DNA of 64,000 bases from Dechloromonas sp. Its GTDB lineage: Bacteria > Pseudomonadota > Gammaproteobacteria > Burkholderiales > Rhodocyclaceae. Both the position numbers and the translations under genes were made by a program. This document shows positions 54,421 through 63,294 of this stretch, in pieces. The stretch lies in the NCBI GenBank assembly GCA_028689015.1, contig JAQTXC010000001.1, positions 1-64,000 of the forward strand, given 5' to 3'. The notes under the pieces are model-generated. The model was not told the DNA's origin, made no database searches, and saw nothing but the letters and a program-made list of their open reading frames with translations. The first letter of the stretch is position 1. Every line of letters begins with the position of its first letter.

Positions 54421-55389
54421 ATGGCGATCAAGACTCAGAACCTGCCGACGCGGGCCGCGTTTGATGTTCAGGCGGCGCAGGACATCCGTGCTCAGTTCAA
54501 GAAGGACCCGGCAGGGGGGCTGAAGGCGGCAGCGCAGCAGTTTGAAACCATGTTTTTGCAGATGGTGTTGAAAAGCATGCGTGACACGGTGCCGAGCGAT
54601 GGCTTGTTACAGAGCGACCAAACCCGCTTTTACAACGGTCTGCTTGATCAGCAGATGGCGCAGAACATGGCAACGTCAGGCAAGGGGGTTGGATTTGCGG
54701 CCTTGATCGAACAGCAACTGGGGCGGCAGATGGCCGCCGCGACCGCGGAGGCATCGATTGCCGATTCGTCGGCAATGATTGCCGGCAGCGATGGGCTGTC
54801 ACCCAAGGCCGCCGTGGTCGGGCAATTGCTGCGCTATCAGCAGGTGGCGGGAGCCTTGCCGACATCGGCTGCCTACTCGGCCGCACCGCTGAGCACTGCC
54901 GTAGCCAGTGAAGTCCCTACGGACGCCAAAGCCTTCGTCAATCAGGTCTGGCCGCATGCGGTTGAAGCATCGCGGTCGACGGGTATTGCGCCGCAATTTC
55001 TGGTCGCCCATGCCGCGCTGGAAAGCGGCTGGGGCAAGGCAGACTTCAAACGGCCCGATGGTCAGCCGGCTTACAACTTGTTCGGGATCAAGGCCGGCCA
55101 GCGTTGGACTGGCGACACGGTTGAGGCCTCGACAACCGAATACCGGAACGGCCAGCCAGAAAAAGTCAGCGAACGTTTCCGGGCTTATGACTCGTATGCC
55201 GCCGCCTTCCGTGATTACGCCCAGTTGTTACGCAACAACAGCCGTTACAGCGGCGTGATTGGCTCGCAGGATGGCATGGAGTTTGCAAGAGGATTGCAGC
55301 AGGCGGGCTATGCCACTGATCCGATGTATGCCGACAAATTGGCTCGGATTATCAATGGCCCCACTCTGCGCCAGGCGCTGATCAGCTAA
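54421..55389 (+). CDS. flgJ: FlgJ, rod cap and peptidoglycan hydrolase
   Basis: 322 residues, two domains. The N-terminal rod-cap domain has QFETMFLQMVLKSMRDTVPSDGL. The C-terminal glucosaminidase domain (about 160-322) has FLVAHAALESGWGKADF with the catalytic Glu, and YNLFGIKAGQRWTG. It cuts a hole in the cell wall for the rod. The bifunctional form is normal in betaproteobacteria. Confidence 0.96.
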   Translation: MAIKTQNLPTRAAFDVQAAQDIRAQFKKDPAGGLKAAAQQFETMFLQMVLKSMRDTVPSDGLLQSDQTRFYNGLLDQQMAQNMATSGKGVGFAALIEQQLGRQMAAATAEASIADSSAMIAGSDGLSPKAAVVGQLLRYQQVAGALPTSAAYSAAPLSTAVASEVPTDAKAFVNQVWPHAVEASRSTGIAPQFLVAHAALESGWGKADFKRPDGQPAYNLFGIKAGQRWTGDTVEASTTEYRNGQPEKVSERFRAYDSYAAAFRDYAQLLRNNSRYSGVIGSQDGMEFARGLQQAGYATDPMYADKLARIINGPTLRQALIS

Positions 55390-55396
55390 TTTCCCC

Positions 55397-55423
55397 TAAG
55401 AAATTAGGCATCCGCGCCGATAA
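55397..55423 (+). promoter_or_regulatory. FliA (sigma28)-type promoter of flgKL
   Basis: TAAG at 55397-55400 and a perfect GCCGATAA at 55416-55423 are separated by 15 bases, the spacing of the TAAAGTTT-N11-GCCGATAA consensus. It lies 20 bases upstream of the flgK ATG, after the flgJ stop, and would allow late expression of flgKL. Confidence 0.8.
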
Positions 55424-55443
55424 CAAGGGATGAGGAGCGGAAA

Positions 55444-57495
55444 ATGGCTGGACTTTTAGGCATCGGCGTCAGTGGTATCCAGGCAGCCCAGATGGGTTTG
55501 CTGGTTACCCAGCACAACATCACCAACGCGAATACGGCCGGCTACAATCGGCAAGCGAGCCTCCAGACGACTGCATTGGCGCAGGGAACGGGCAGCGGTT
55601 TCACGGGCAATGGGGTGCGGGTGACTACAATTGAGCGCCAGTACAACAGCTTTCTCAGCAAGCAATTGAGCCAGAATCAAACGGTCTACAGCGCTCTTGA
55701 GAGCAATTTCACGCAAGTGCAGGTGATTGATGACTTGCTGGCAGATGCCAGCGCCGGGGTCTCGCCTGCCCTGCAGCAGTTCTTTGAAGGCGTGCAACAA
55801 GTCGCGGCGGCGCCGTCCTCCTTGCCAGCACGTCAGGCCATGGTGTCGGCTGCACAGTCGCTGACCAGCCGGCTGCAAAGCGTCAGTCAACGCATCGGCG
55901 AGTTATCCACGCAAGTCAATGGTCAGATCAGCGATAACGTCTCCTTGATCAACACCTACGCCAAGCAGATTGCGCATCTGAATGAAAGCATTACGCTGGC
56001 TGAGTCTGCCGTTAGCCAGCCGGCCAACGATTTACGGGATCAACGTGACCAGTTGATTGCCGATCTGAACAAAATCGTCAAGGTGCAGACCATGCCGGAA
56101 GGCAAGGCCGGCGTCGATATCTTGATCGGCAACGGACAGCAGTTGGTGGCAGGAAATCAGGCACGGCAAATGAGTGCGCCCCAGTCCACCGATGATCCTT
56201 CAAAAACCGTGGTGGCGATCGAGTATGGCAATGGCGGGACGCAGGTCCTGCCGGATTCTTTTTTGTCCGGTGCGGGTTCACTCGGTGGCTTGCTCGATTT
56301 TCGCAACCAGAGTCTGGATTCAGCCTCGAACTCTTTGGGCAAGGTGGCGGCCTCGCTGGCCCTGACCTTCAATGCTCAGCACGCTGTGGGCATGGACATG
56401 CTGGGCAACAACGGCACCGACAGTGCTTTTGAAGCTGATTTCTTTACGCTGCCGACGTCGAAGGTGACCTCAGCCACCGGTAACGCGGGTGGGGTCACGG
56501 TGTCTGCAACGCTCAATCCGGCCCGCTTATCCGAGCCGGTGACGGTCGGTAATTACGTCAGTGATCTGGTGACCAGTGACTATCGCCTGGAATTTGACGG
56601 TGGTATGAAGTTGACCCGTTTGAGCGATGGTGTGACCTGGTCGGGGGCTGATATGGCGGCCATCAATACCCAGATCAACGACTCCAATGACGCCCGAGGA
56701 TTGCAGGGCTTTACACTGGCTGAAGATGCGGCGACTTACACGCTCGGTGATTCCTTCCTGATTCAGCCGACGCGCCACATGGCCGAAAATATCTCGGTCA
56801 ACTCGGCGATTACTGGTGATGTGCGTCTGGTCGCTGCGGGGAGCCCCATTCGGGCGAGCGTGGGGCTGACCAACCAGGGATCAATGACCGTCAAACTCGA
56901 CCGGATGCTCAGTGGCGATCCCCAACAGGTTTATCCGATGACGGTGACGATGAACAGTGGTGAGCTGAATTTTGATCCGGCCTACAACGGGCAGACGGTC
57001 AGTATCGTCGACGCCAGTGGCAGTAGCGATTACGTGATTGGTACCGATACCATCCCGTTGCAAAGTGGCGCCAGCTACGTGGTTGATGGCGCAATGTTCT
57101 CGATCAAAGGCACGCCGCGGGATGGCGACACCTTCTCGCTCGACTGGAATGATGGGCAGAGTGGTGCGGTCGGTATTTCCGATACCTCGAATATCCTGCT
57201 GCTCGGCAAATTACAGAATCAAAACACGGTTGACGGTGGCTCGGCCAATTACCAGGCAGCGTATACCCAACTGGTATCTGACATCGGTAACAGGGCACGT
57301 CAACTGGAAGTGACCAAGGATGCACAGCAGTCGCTGGTGACTCAGGCATCCGCCGCGCGCGAAGCACAATCCGGTGTCAATCTGGACGAAGAGGCGGCGA
57401 AATTGCTGCAGTTCCAGCAGATGTACCAGGCATCAGCCCGCTCAATTACGGTGGGTCAAAAGTTGTTTGATGAATTGCTTGCCATCGCCGGCTGA
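55444..57495 (+). CDS. flgK: FlgK, hook-filament junction protein 1
   Basis: 683 residues; GAGGAGCGG precedes the ATG. N-terminal GIQAAQMGLLVTQHNITNANTAGYNRQ and C-terminal GVNLDEEAAKLLQFQQMYQASARSITVGQKLFDELL are the D0 parts of HAP1. The middle part is longer than in E. coli (about 547 residues), with extra beta-rich sequence, which is common for surface-exposed domains. It is exported with the FlgN chaperone. Confidence 0.96.
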   Translation: MAGLLGIGVSGIQAAQMGLLVTQHNITNANTAGYNRQASLQTTALAQGTGSGFTGNGVRVTTIERQYNSFLSKQLSQNQTVYSALESNFTQVQVIDDLLADASAGVSPALQQFFEGVQQVAAAPSSLPARQAMVSAAQSLTSRLQSVSQRIGELSTQVNGQISDNVSLINTYAKQIAHLNESITLAESAVSQPANDLRDQRDQLIADLNKIVKVQTMPEGKAGVDILIGNGQQLVAGNQARQMSAPQSTDDPSKTVVAIEYGNGGTQVLPDSFLSGAGSLGGLLDFRNQSLDSASNSLGKVAASLALTFNAQHAVGMDMLGNNGTDSAFEADFFTLPTSKVTSATGNAGGVTVSATLNPARLSEPVTVGNYVSDLVTSDYRLEFDGGMKLTRLSDGVTWSGADMAAINTQINDSNDARGLQGFTLAEDAATYTLGDSFLIQPTRHMAENISVNSAITGDVRLVAAGSPIRASVGLTNQGSMTVKLDRMLSGDPQQVYPMTVTMNSGELNFDPAYNGQTVSIVDASGSSDYVIGTDTIPLQSGASYVVDGAMFSIKGTPRDGDTFSLDWNDGQSGAVGISDTSNILLLGKLQNQNTVDGGSANYQAAYTQLVSDIGNRARQLEVTKDAQQSLVTQASAAREAQSGVNLDEEAAKLLQFQQMYQASARSITVGQKLFDELLAIAG

Positions 57496-57509
57496 AAGGA
57501 GATTCGATC

Positions 57510-58466
57510 ATGAGAGTCAGTACCAGCCAGATGTTTTATGCCGGGACGAGCAACATGCTCGACAATCAATCGGCGCTTTACAAGACACAGAATCAGTTGG
57601 CGACGGGGCGCAAGAACATGACGCCGCGTGATAACCCGGTCGATGCCTCGCTTGCCTTGATGACGACCCAGGCCAAGGGGATGAACGCCAATTTCATGAA
57701 GAACCAGGCCGAGGCCAGCGACCGTCTGGCCTATGTCGATACGCAGTTGGGCGCGGCCTCGGACATGTTGCAGGACGTCATTGCGCGTAGCATCCAAGGC
57801 GGCAACAGCATTTACAGCAGCGAGCAGAAGCAGGCGATTGCCGAGGAGTTGAAGCGTCGCTTTGACGGCCTGGTCGATATTGCCAACACCAAGGATGGTT
57901 CGGGCGAATATGTGTTTGCCGGTAACCGGACGCAGGTGCAGCCATTTTCTGTTTCGGGGAGTGGTGGCAATTACGATCTGGCTGGAACGCCGCGCGTCAG
58001 CTACAACGGCGACGATGGTCAGCGCGAATTGCAGGTCGGTCCAGCGCAGACGGTGTCGACTGGACAATCCGGGCAGTCGGTATTTATGCGGGTGATGGGC
58101 GCAGACGGTAATCTGAATGGTCGCAGCGTGTTCGATGCACTGCAGAACATGATCGATGTCCTCGATAGCAGTAGTGGCGTGACCCCGGCTGCGGGTGCCT
58201 ACGATCAGGCGCTGGCTGATCTGCAGGCGTCGCTGGACCATGTGTCGCGGACGCGGGCGACAGTGGGTGCCGAGATGAACCAGATGGATATGCTGACCAA
58301 TGCCAGCAGCGATCAGGCAATACAGTACGACACCCGGCTCAGCCGTCTGGAAAGCCTGGATTACGCCGAGGCGATTTCGCGCTTGAGCCAGCAGCAGATG
58401 CAGTTGCAAGCGGCGCAGCAGTCTTTCCTCAAGGTCAGTGAATTGCGGTTGTTCAATTTGCTATGA
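57510..58466 (+). CDS. flgL: FlgL, hook-filament junction protein 3
   Basis: 318 residues beginning MRVSTSQMFYAGTSNMLDNQSALYKTQNQLATGRKNM, a flagellin-like N-terminus with the PRDNPVDASLAL motif. The C-terminus EAISRLSQQQMQLQAAQQSFLKVSELRLFNLL is that of HAP3. It follows flgK by 14 bases and overlaps the lipoprotein gene by four bases. Confidence 0.96.
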   Translation: MRVSTSQMFYAGTSNMLDNQSALYKTQNQLATGRKNMTPRDNPVDASLALMTTQAKGMNANFMKNQAEASDRLAYVDTQLGAASDMLQDVIARSIQGGNSIYSSEQKQAIAEELKRRFDGLVDIANTKDGSGEYVFAGNRTQVQPFSVSGSGGNYDLAGTPRVSYNGDDGQRELQVGPAQTVSTGQSGQSVFMRVMGADGNLNGRSVFDALQNMIDVLDSSSGVTPAAGAYDQALADLQASLDHVSRTRATVGAEMNQMDMLTNASSDQAIQYDTRLSRLESLDYAEAISRLSQQQMQLQAAQQSFLKVSELRLFNLL

Positions 58467-58939
58467 GGTACGCGCTTCTGGCCACGGTTTGTGGCATGAC
58501 GATGCTGGCCGGTTGTGCGCAGACCGGTACGGCCGTGACGCCGTTGGTGGCCGACAAGACGCTGGCGTTGACGGCCACTACGTCGATCTCGTTGGCGACG
58601 CTGGCCTCGGCAGCAGCGATTGGCGGGGCAGTGCACCTGATTTATGACCCGCTGGCGCCAAACTGGGAGATCGAGGAAGTGCAGGTCAGTGAAGATACCT
58701 ATCACTTCGCCCTCAAGATGAAGCGTTACCACACCGGGGGCGGTGGTGAGTCCTTGCAGATCCTCAAGCGTCGGGTGGGGCAGATTCAGCGCGAACAGGG
58801 TTTTACCGGTTATCAGATTCTTGAGTACAGCGAAGGAATCGACTCGCAAACGCTGGGTAGCCGGCGAATGGCCGAGGGCGTGGTGCGCTTGGTGCAGCGC
58901 AGCCAGGCGGATTCTTTTGGCGATGGCGCCACTTACTGA
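58463..58939 (+). CDS. Unrecognised lipoprotein coupled to flgL
   Basis: 158 residues. The start overlaps the flgL stop (ATGA), so translation is coupled. A lipoprotein signal MRYALLATVCGMTMLAGC gives an acylated Cys at residue 18; Gln follows at +3, which favours outer-membrane sorting. A short hydrophobic stretch (about 47-60) and a charged C-terminal domain (WEIEEVQVSEDTYHFALKMKR) follow. I do not recognise the family. The position at the end of the flgKL unit suggests a flagellum- or envelope-related role, but this is inference. Its last bases overlap the end of fliR on the other strand. Confidence 0.82.
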   Translation: MRYALLATVCGMTMLAGCAQTGTAVTPLVADKTLALTATTSISLATLASAAAIGGAVHLIYDPLAPNWEIEEVQVSEDTYHFALKMKRYHTGGGGESLQILKRRVGQIQREQGFTGYQILEYSEGIDSQTLGSRRMAEGVVRLVQRSQADSFGDGATY

Positions 58940-59721
58940 GCGCTTGGCGGGACGACGAAGCCGAGCATGGCACGGAGCGCAAAGTCATAAAGCGCCTGCA
59001 AGGGCGCTGCCAGATAGTCCATGCTGACGCCGATGGCGAAAAAACCGCCCATCAGGGTCAACGGGAAACCCAGGGCAAAAATGTTCAGTTGCGGTGCCGC
59101 CCGGGTCAAGACGGCCAGGGCGATGTTGGTGATCATCAACGCCACGATGACCGGCAGAGCGATCAACAGGCCGGCCGAGAAAATCTTGCCGCCCAGTTCG
59201 GCCAGGTTGAGCCAGCTGCCCGCCGTCAGCGGTGTCGGGCCGATCGGAATGGCATAGAAACTTTCGGCCAGGGTTGACACATAAATCAGATGGCCGTTGA
59301 TCGATAAAAAAAGCAGCAGACCGATAAGGCCGATGAATTCCGCTACCACCGGGGTCTGGGACGAGTTGAGCGGGTCATAGAAGGTGGCGAAGCCGAGGCC
59401 CATCTGAAAGCCGATGATTTCGCCGGCCATGTCAATTGCGCTAAAGACGATGCGGGCGGCAAAGCCCATGCCGATGCCGATCAGCATTTGCTGGAGCAAT
59501 ATCCACAGTCCATTAAGGGAGGCCGGTGCCACCGTCGGCATGCTGGGTAACGCCGGGGCAATGGCCAGGGTGATGGCAAAACCGAGGATCAGTCGGGTGC
59601 GGCGCGGAATGCCGGCCGTACTCCACAGTGGCACGCTGGCAATGAAGGCGAGGATGCGGGCCAGCGGGTAGATATAGAAGGCGATCCAGGCATCGAGTTG
59701 CGCCGTGGTCAGGCTGAGCAT
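58933..59721 (-). CDS. fliR: FliR, flagellar export gate protein
   Basis: 262 residues, strongly hydrophobic with six helices; typical pieces are FYIYPLARILAFIASVPLW, GFAARIVFSAIDMAGEIIGFQMGLGFATFYDP and SLAPQL-like AAPQLNIFALGFPL. With FliP and FliQ it forms the export channel. It is the last gene of fliKLMNOPQR and its end overlaps the convergent lipoprotein gene by seven bases. Confidence 0.95.
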   Translation of the reverse strand: MLSLTTAQLDAWIAFYIYPLARILAFIASVPLWSTAGIPRRTRLILGFAITLAIAPALPSMPTVAPASLNGLWILLQQMLIGIGMGFAARIVFSAIDMAGEIIGFQMGLGFATFYDPLNSSQTPVVAEFIGLIGLLLFLSINGHLIYVSTLAESFYAIPIGPTPLTAGSWLNLAELGGKIFSAGLLIALPVIVALMITNIALAVLTRAAPQLNIFALGFPLTLMGGFFAIGVSMDYLAAPLQALYDFALRAMLGFVVPPSAQ

Positions 59722-59723
59722 GG

Positions 59724-59993
59724 TCAGCCGATCAACTGCGGGATGCTGCCGAACAGGCGCTGGATATAATCCATCAGGTACTGCAGCATCCAGGGGCCAA
59801 AAATGATCAGCACGATGAACATGGCGACCAGTTTTGGAACGAACTGCAGGGTCGCTTCATTCAATTGAGTGGCCGCCTGAAAGATGCTGACGATCAGACC
59901 GACGATGAGTGCGGCCAGCAGCATCGGCGCAGCCATCAGCAGCGTGACTTCGATGGCCTGACGGCCAATTTCCATGACGACGCCGGGCGTCAT
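59724..59993 (-). CDS. fliQ: FliQ, flagellar export gate protein
   Basis: 89 residues, two membrane helices: VMEIGRQAIEVTLLMAAPMLLAAL and VPKLVAMFIVLIIFGPWMLQYL. Length and sequence are standard. It overlaps fliP by four bases and is followed by fliR after two bases. Confidence 0.95.
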   Translation of the reverse strand: MTPGVVMEIGRQAIEVTLLMAAPMLLAALIVGLIVSIFQAATQLNEATLQFVPKLVAMFIVLIIFGPWMLQYLMDYIQRLFGSIPQLIG

Positions 59994-60730
59994 GGGCTGA
60001 AACTCTGTACCAGGGAACCGATGACCAGATGCCAGCCGTCGACCAGAACGAACAACATCAGCTTGAAAGGCAGGGCCACCATGACTGGCGACATCATCAT
60101 CATGCCCATCGACATCAGCATGCTGGCGACGACCATGTCGATGATCAGGAATGGAATGAACAGGATGAAACCGATCTGGAAAGCGGTTTTCAATTCGCTG
60201 ATGACGAAGGCGGGCACCAGAATGCGCAAGGGGATGTCGTCGGGTGTGGCAATTTTCTCAATGCGGGCCACTTTGGCAAACATGGCGATATCGGCTTCGC
60301 GGGTGTGCTTGAGCATGAAACTGCGCAGGGGGGCGCTTGCCCGGTCGGCTGCCTGCATGATGTTGATGCGGTTTTCGGCCAGTGGTACATAGGCTTCGGT
60401 ATACACCCGGTCGAGGGTGGGCGACATGATGAAAAATGTCAGGAACAGCGACAGGCCGACAATGATCTGATTGGGCGGTGCAGTCTGGGTACCCATGGCG
60501 TGTCGTAACAGCGACAGGACAATGACGATGCGGGTGAAACTGGTCATCATCAGCAGCGCGGCCGGGATAAAGGTCAGCGCCGTCAGTAGCAACAGGGTCT
60601 GGATGCTCAGGCTGTAGGTCGTACCGCCGCCGGGTGCAGGGCTGCTGCTCAAGGCGGGCAGGCCGGCCTGGGCGAGGGCGAAGGGCGCCGCAGCCCACAG
60701 CAGGCTGCCGATCAACAGGCGTTTAGACAT
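59990..60730 (-). CDS. fliP: FliP, flagellar export gate protein
   Basis: 246 residues with a cleavable signal (MSKRLLIGSLLWAAAPFALAQA), four membrane helices and conserved segments TSFTRIVIVLSLLRHAMGTQTAPPNQIIVGLSLFLTFF, IPFLIIDMVVASMLMSMGMMMM. It forms the core of the export gate. It overlaps fliO by eight bases. Confidence 0.96.
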   Translation of the reverse strand: MSKRLLIGSLLWAAAPFALAQAGLPALSSSPAPGGGTTYSLSIQTLLLLTALTFIPAALLMMTSFTRIVIVLSLLRHAMGTQTAPPNQIIVGLSLFLTFFIMSPTLDRVYTEAYVPLAENRINIMQAADRASAPLRSFMLKHTREADIAMFAKVARIEKIATPDDIPLRILVPAFVISELKTAFQIGFILFIPFLIIDMVVASMLMSMGMMMMSPVMVALPFKLMLFVLVDGWHLVIGSLVQSFSP

Positions 60731-61172
60731 GGCGGTCTTGCTCCGTCACCCGTTTTAGCCAGTGGGCGAAGGGGGCATTCTGCGGCGGGGGGGCTGTAGT
60801 GTCGCTGGCGGGCTCATCGCCTCGGGGCATGCGGTGCAGGGTGCGAATCTGGCCGGGGACAATGCCGATGACCAGCCAGGTGTCGCCCGCTTCGACCAGG
60901 ACCAGTCGTTCGCGAGGGCCCAGGGCGACGCCACCAAGGACTTTGAGCCGGCCCTGGCCAAAAGACTTGCCGCCCGATACTTTGCGGGCCAGCCAGGCCG
61001 TGCCGAAAAGCAGGCCGACAATGACGAGCAGGGCAAGGATGGCTTGCAGATAGGTACCACTCGACAAACCGGCACCCTCGGCGGTGCTGGCCAGAGTATC
61101 AAGCGGCAGGAGTAGCAGGAAGGAGAGTGAGCGCAGCAAGGCAGACCAAGGAGAGGTGACGAGGCCCGTCAT
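60723..61172 (-). CDS. fliO: FliO, FliP assembly factor
   Basis: 149 residues: an N-terminal hydrophobic signal-like stretch, a membrane helix (LQAILALLVIVGLLFGTAWLAR), and a cytoplasmic domain with LKVLGGVALGPRERLVLVEAGDTWLVIGI. FliO helps FliP oligomerise. A gap of 75 bases without features separates it from fliN. Confidence 0.9.
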   Translation of the reverse strand: MTGLVTSPWSALLRSLSFLLLLPLDTLASTAEGAGLSSGTYLQAILALLVIVGLLFGTAWLARKVSGGKSFGQGRLKVLGGVALGPRERLVLVEAGDTWLVIGIVPGQIRTLHRMPRGDEPASDTTAPPPQNAPFAHWLKRVTEQDRHV

Positions 61173-61247
61173 CTTAAACCCAAACGCGGCTGGTCGCGGC
61201 GTGTCCGGCAGCGCTTGCGGTCGACCGCCTGTTGCGGCTGAAAATGT

Positions 61248-61682
61248 TCAGCGGTTGAGTTTCCGCATTCGTTCGGAGGGGGTGATGATGTCCGTAAGGC
61301 GGATCCCGAACTTGTCATTGACCACGACCACTTCGCCCTGGGCAATCAGGGTGCCGTTGACCAGCACGTCCATCGGCTCGCCAGCCATGGCATCCAGTTC
61401 GACCACCGAGCCGTGGGCCAGTTGTAGCAGGTTCTTGATCGTGATCTTGGTGCGACCCAGTTCGACGGTAATCTGAACAGGAATGTCGAGAATCATGTCC
61501 AGTTCGTTCATTACCCCGCTGGCGTTACCGCCGCCGCCAAAAGACGGAAAAATATTGGCCGGCTGGGCCGTGGTTGCCGCGCCATCATCTTCGGTCGTCT
61601 GTTCGGCCATGGCCGCTGCCCAGTCGTCTTCGCTGATCTGGTCGGCATCGTCCGCCGAGGTATTTTCGTTGTTGTCAGACAT
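61248..61682 (-). CDS. fliN: FliN, flagellar switch protein
   Basis: 144 residues from MSDNNENTS; the frame is open upstream but this ATG lies within the fliM end with an overlap of eight bases. The acidic N-terminus is followed by a SpoA domain: LDIPVQITVELGRTKITIKNLLQLAHGSVVELD, VNDKFGIRLTDII. FliN forms the C-ring base with FliM and FliG. Confidence 0.95.
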   Translation of the reverse strand: MSDNNENTSADDADQISEDDWAAAMAEQTTEDDGAATTAQPANIFPSFGGGGNASGVMNELDMILDIPVQITVELGRTKITIKNLLQLAHGSVVELDAMAGEPMDVLVNGTLIAQGEVVVVNDKFGIRLTDIITPSERMRKLNR

Positions 61683-62691
61683 TTCTCTCTCCGTGCGGCG
61701 GTTCGCCGCCACCCGTTTCGGGTTGGCTTGCAATGAAGCGTTCGACGCGCAGGGCGTATTGCCCGTTCTGTTGGCCGTAGCTGCATTCCATCAGGGGGAC
61801 ACTATCAACCTGGGCTTCTATATGCGTTGGAATGGTGATCGGGATGACATCGCCCGGTTTGAGTTTCAGGATGTCGCGCAATGAAACGACGCCGGCGCCC
61901 AGTTGGGCAACGATTTCCACTTCGGCACCTTGCAACTGTTTGCGCAGGGTGCCGATCCAGCGTTTGTCGGTTGATAGCTGGTCGCTCTGCATCGTGCTGT
62001 AGAGCAAGTCGCGGATCGGCTCAAGCATCGAGTAAGGAAAGCAGATATGCATATCGGCCGTGGCGCCGCCAAACTCCAGCGTGAAACTGGTCGACACCAC
62101 GATTTCAGAGGGCGTCGCGATATTGGCAAACTGCGAGTTCATTTCCGAGCGGACGTACTCGAAGCTGATGTCGTGTACCGGTTTCCAGGATTTGCTGTAT
62201 TCGGCGAAGACCACACCGAGTAGACCCTGGATGATCCGTTGTTCGGTGGCGGTGAAGTCCCGTCCTTCAACCCGGGTATGAAAGCGCCCATCGCCGCCAA
62301 ACATGTTGTCGACGACCAGAAAGACCAGGTTGGGGTCGAAAACAAACAGGGCGGTACCGCGTAGTGGCTTGGCGGCTACCAGGTTGAGGTTGGTCGGGAC
62401 GACCAGGTTGCGGATGAACTCGCTGTACTTCTGGACGCGGATCGGGCCAACCGAAATTTCCGCGTTGCGGTGCATGTAGTTGAACAGGCCAATGCGCAGA
62501 TAACGGGCAAAGCGCTCGTTGACCAGTTCGAGCGTCGGCATCCGGCCGCGGACGATCCGCTCCTGGGTGCCCAGGTTGTAGGCGCGGATGCTGGATTCGT
62601 CGCCGCTTGCTTCTTCCGGCTCGTCAGTCTCCCCGGTGACGCCCTTGAGTAGGGCGTCGACCTCGTCCTGGGAGAGAAAATCGCCCGCCAT
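61675..62691 (-). CDS. fliM: FliM, flagellar switch protein
   Basis: 338 residues. The N-terminal LSQDEVDALLKGV is the CheY-P docking peptide. The middle domain has LNLVAAKPLRGTALFVFDPNLVFLVVDNMFGGDG, and a C-terminal SpoA domain follows. CheY-P binding to this protein reverses the motor. It starts six bases after fliL. Confidence 0.97.
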   Translation of the reverse strand: MAGDFLSQDEVDALLKGVTGETDEPEEASGDESSIRAYNLGTQERIVRGRMPTLELVNERFARYLRIGLFNYMHRNAEISVGPIRVQKYSEFIRNLVVPTNLNLVAAKPLRGTALFVFDPNLVFLVVDNMFGGDGRFHTRVEGRDFTATEQRIIQGLLGVVFAEYSKSWKPVHDISFEYVRSEMNSQFANIATPSEIVVSTSFTLEFGGATADMHICFPYSMLEPIRDLLYSTMQSDQLSTDKRWIGTLRKQLQGAEVEIVAQLGAGVVSLRDILKLKPGDVIPITIPTHIEAQVDSVPLMECSYGQQNGQYALRVERFIASQPETGGGEPPHGERNV

Positions 62692-62697
62692 GGCTCC

Positions 62698-63264
62698 TTA
62701 CTGAATGATGAAGGAGGTGAATAGAACTGCGTGCACCGGACCATCCGGCGCCACCATTTCGCCGCGCTTATTTTTCTTCGGCGGGCTGATAGCCGAGTTG
62801 ATCGCATCCTGGATCTCGACGGCCAAGGCTTCCTTACCTTCCTTGGGCAGCAGTTCAGAGGCTTTCTTGCTTGATAGCAGCAGCGTCACGTCATTGCGAA
62901 TCTTCGGCAGATGGGCCTTCAGTTCAGCTTCGGCTTCAGGGCCTTCCAACTCGACCGACAGGATGACCTGCAGGTACTGGTCGCCGGTTTCCGGAACCAG
63001 ATTGACCGTAAACGCTTCCATGTTGACGAATACCGGCGGGTGCTCTTCTTTCTTCTTGTCTTTTTTCTTGGCCGGTTTTTCGGTTTCGGCCGCGACTTCC
63101 TCTTCGTCGGCATGTTCGTCATCGCCCTTGAGCAGGAAGAAGGCGGCCGCACCCCCGCCAATGACGAGCAGCAAAACGACGGCAACGATGATGATGAGTA
63201 GCTTCTTGCTTTTCTTCGGGGGGGCTTCAGCCCCTTCTTCGGCTGGCTTCGCGTCCTTGGCCAT
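62698..63264 (-). CDS. fliL: FliL, basal-body associated protein
   Basis: 188 residues: a charged cytoplasmic start (EEGAEAPPKKSKK), one membrane helix (LLIIIVAVVLLLVIGGGAAAFFLL), a highly charged Lys/Glu linker (EKPAKKKDKKKEEH), and a periplasmic domain ending in TSFIIQ. FliL surrounds the stators and supports torque. GAGAGGG lies upstream of the start. Confidence 0.95.
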   Translation of the reverse strand: MAKDAKPAEEGAEAPPKKSKKLLIIIVAVVLLLVIGGGAAAFFLLKGDDEHADEEEVAAETEKPAKKKDKKKEEHPPVFVNMEAFTVNLVPETGDQYLQVILSVELEGPEAEAELKAHLPKIRNDVTLLLSSKKASELLPKEGKEALAVEIQDAINSAISPPKKNKRGEMVAPDGPVHAVLFTSFIIQ

Positions 63265-63294
63265 GCGTTTCCCTCTCTAGGTGATCTTAGGTGG

